Assembly: GCA_937921525.1 (NCBI GenBank)
Contig: CAKZUM010000363.1
Span: 1-5,549, forward strand
Length of the DNA: 5,549 nucleotides
Origin: an uncultured Saprospiraceae bacterium
Lineage (GTDB): Bacteria; Bacteroidota; Bacteroidia; Chitinophagales; Saprospiraceae
Reading direction: 5' to 3'
Positions 5,217 through 5,549 of this stretch are shown here, piece by piece; the stretch's first letter is position 1, and each line of letters opens with the position of its first letter. The position numbers and the translations under genes are program-made. The notes below the pieces were generated by a model. That model was not told where the DNA came from, did no database searches, and worked only from the letters and a program-made list of their open reading frames with translations.

Positions 5217-5549
5217 ATGAAATTATCGGATGCTCAAATAAAAGAAATAGCAGAAGAATTAGATATTGGAATGATCTGCTATATTCATAAAGAGACAAAG
5301 GAACTTAAATTTGTAATTGACATGAATGATCCTTACGCCGATGCAGAATGTTGGGGGGAAGAGTTAGAGGAAATAGAAAGTAATTTTGATAAATATGTGA
5401 AGATAGAAAAGATGCCATCAAGAGATAGTTTTGAAGTGATGGTAGATTTTGTGGAAGAGGTTTCTAACAAACGAATACGAGCAAGAATGGTCAATGCCTT
5501 AGAAAGAAGAAAACCTTTTGCTAATTTTAGACAGGTGGTAGATTCTAAT
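5217..5549 (+). CDS. UPF0158 family protein, 3' end outside the window
   Basis: An open frame starts at ATG 5217 after an A-rich leader and stays open for 111 codons to the last base. Family members are usually about 140-160 residues, so roughly three quarters should be present. Features matching UPF0158 (PF03682) are LDIGMICYIHKETKEL (15-30), the acidic middle WGEELEEIESNFDKYVKIE, SRDSFEVMVDFVEEV (68-82) and the hallmark ALERRKPFANFR (94-105). The protein is soluble, acidic in its first two thirds and basic near the end, with no signal peptide or membrane segment. The family has no established function that I can name. It is separated from kduI by the 336-bp repeat-bearing gap, so it is probably a separate transcription unit. 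Confidence 0.9.
   Translation, partial: MKLSDAQIKEIAEELDIGMICYIHKETKELKFVIDMNDPYADAECWGEELEEIESNFDKYVKIEKMPSRDSFEVMVDFVEEVSNKRIRARMVNALERRKPFANFRQVVDSN

Overview
The window reads as a low-GC, AT-rich Bacteroidota chromosome fragment, possibly Saprospiria- or Flavobacteriia-like (lineage below phylum is a guess). The evidence is a secreted protein with a type IX secretion (T9SS) C-terminal sorting domain, translation starts preceded by A-rich leaders rather than strong Shine-Dalgarno sites, and Bacteroidota-style versions of every recognisable protein. All genes are on the + strand.

Layout. 1-201 is upstream DNA with a small CTGG-N6-CCAG dyad. 202-2292 encodes a secreted right-handed beta-helix protein of pectate-lyase type, with an FN3-like domain and a T9SS sorting tail. 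Three bases later, with a TTG start, 2296-3453 encodes a lipoprotein of the alginate-lyase (PL5/PL38-like) superfamily. 3575-3805 encodes a free-standing acyl carrier protein. 3806-4037 is a gap holding a 7-bp-periodic tract and a possible 25-residue membrane microprotein (3957-4034) that ends three bases before kduI. 4038-4880 is kduI, 5-keto-4-deoxyuronate isomerase. 4881-5216 is a 336-bp gap dominated by a ~147-bp inverted-repeat element built from heptanucleotide units. 5217-5549 is the first 111 codons of a UPF0158-family gene that runs off the window.

How the genes fit together (inference). The two lyase-like proteins and KduI make a short uronic-acid polysaccharide route: a secreted beta-helix enzyme cuts the polymer, a periplasmic or outer-membrane lipoprotein lyase releases unsaturated uronate, and KduI isomerises its open-chain form towards the KDG pathway. 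KduI acts on the threo product derived from galacturonate or glucuronate, so pectin-like or glucuronan-like substrates fit better than alginate, despite the alginate-lyase family name. No SusC/SusD pair, transporter, kduD or regulator is visible. The acyl carrier protein has no acyl-chain partner in the window and its link to the uronate genes is unexplained.

I see no clear new defence or mobile system. The most unusual items are the heptad-built palindromic element after kduI, the related heptad tract before kduI, the candidate microprotein abutting kduI, and the orphan acyl carrier protein inside a lyase/kduI cluster.
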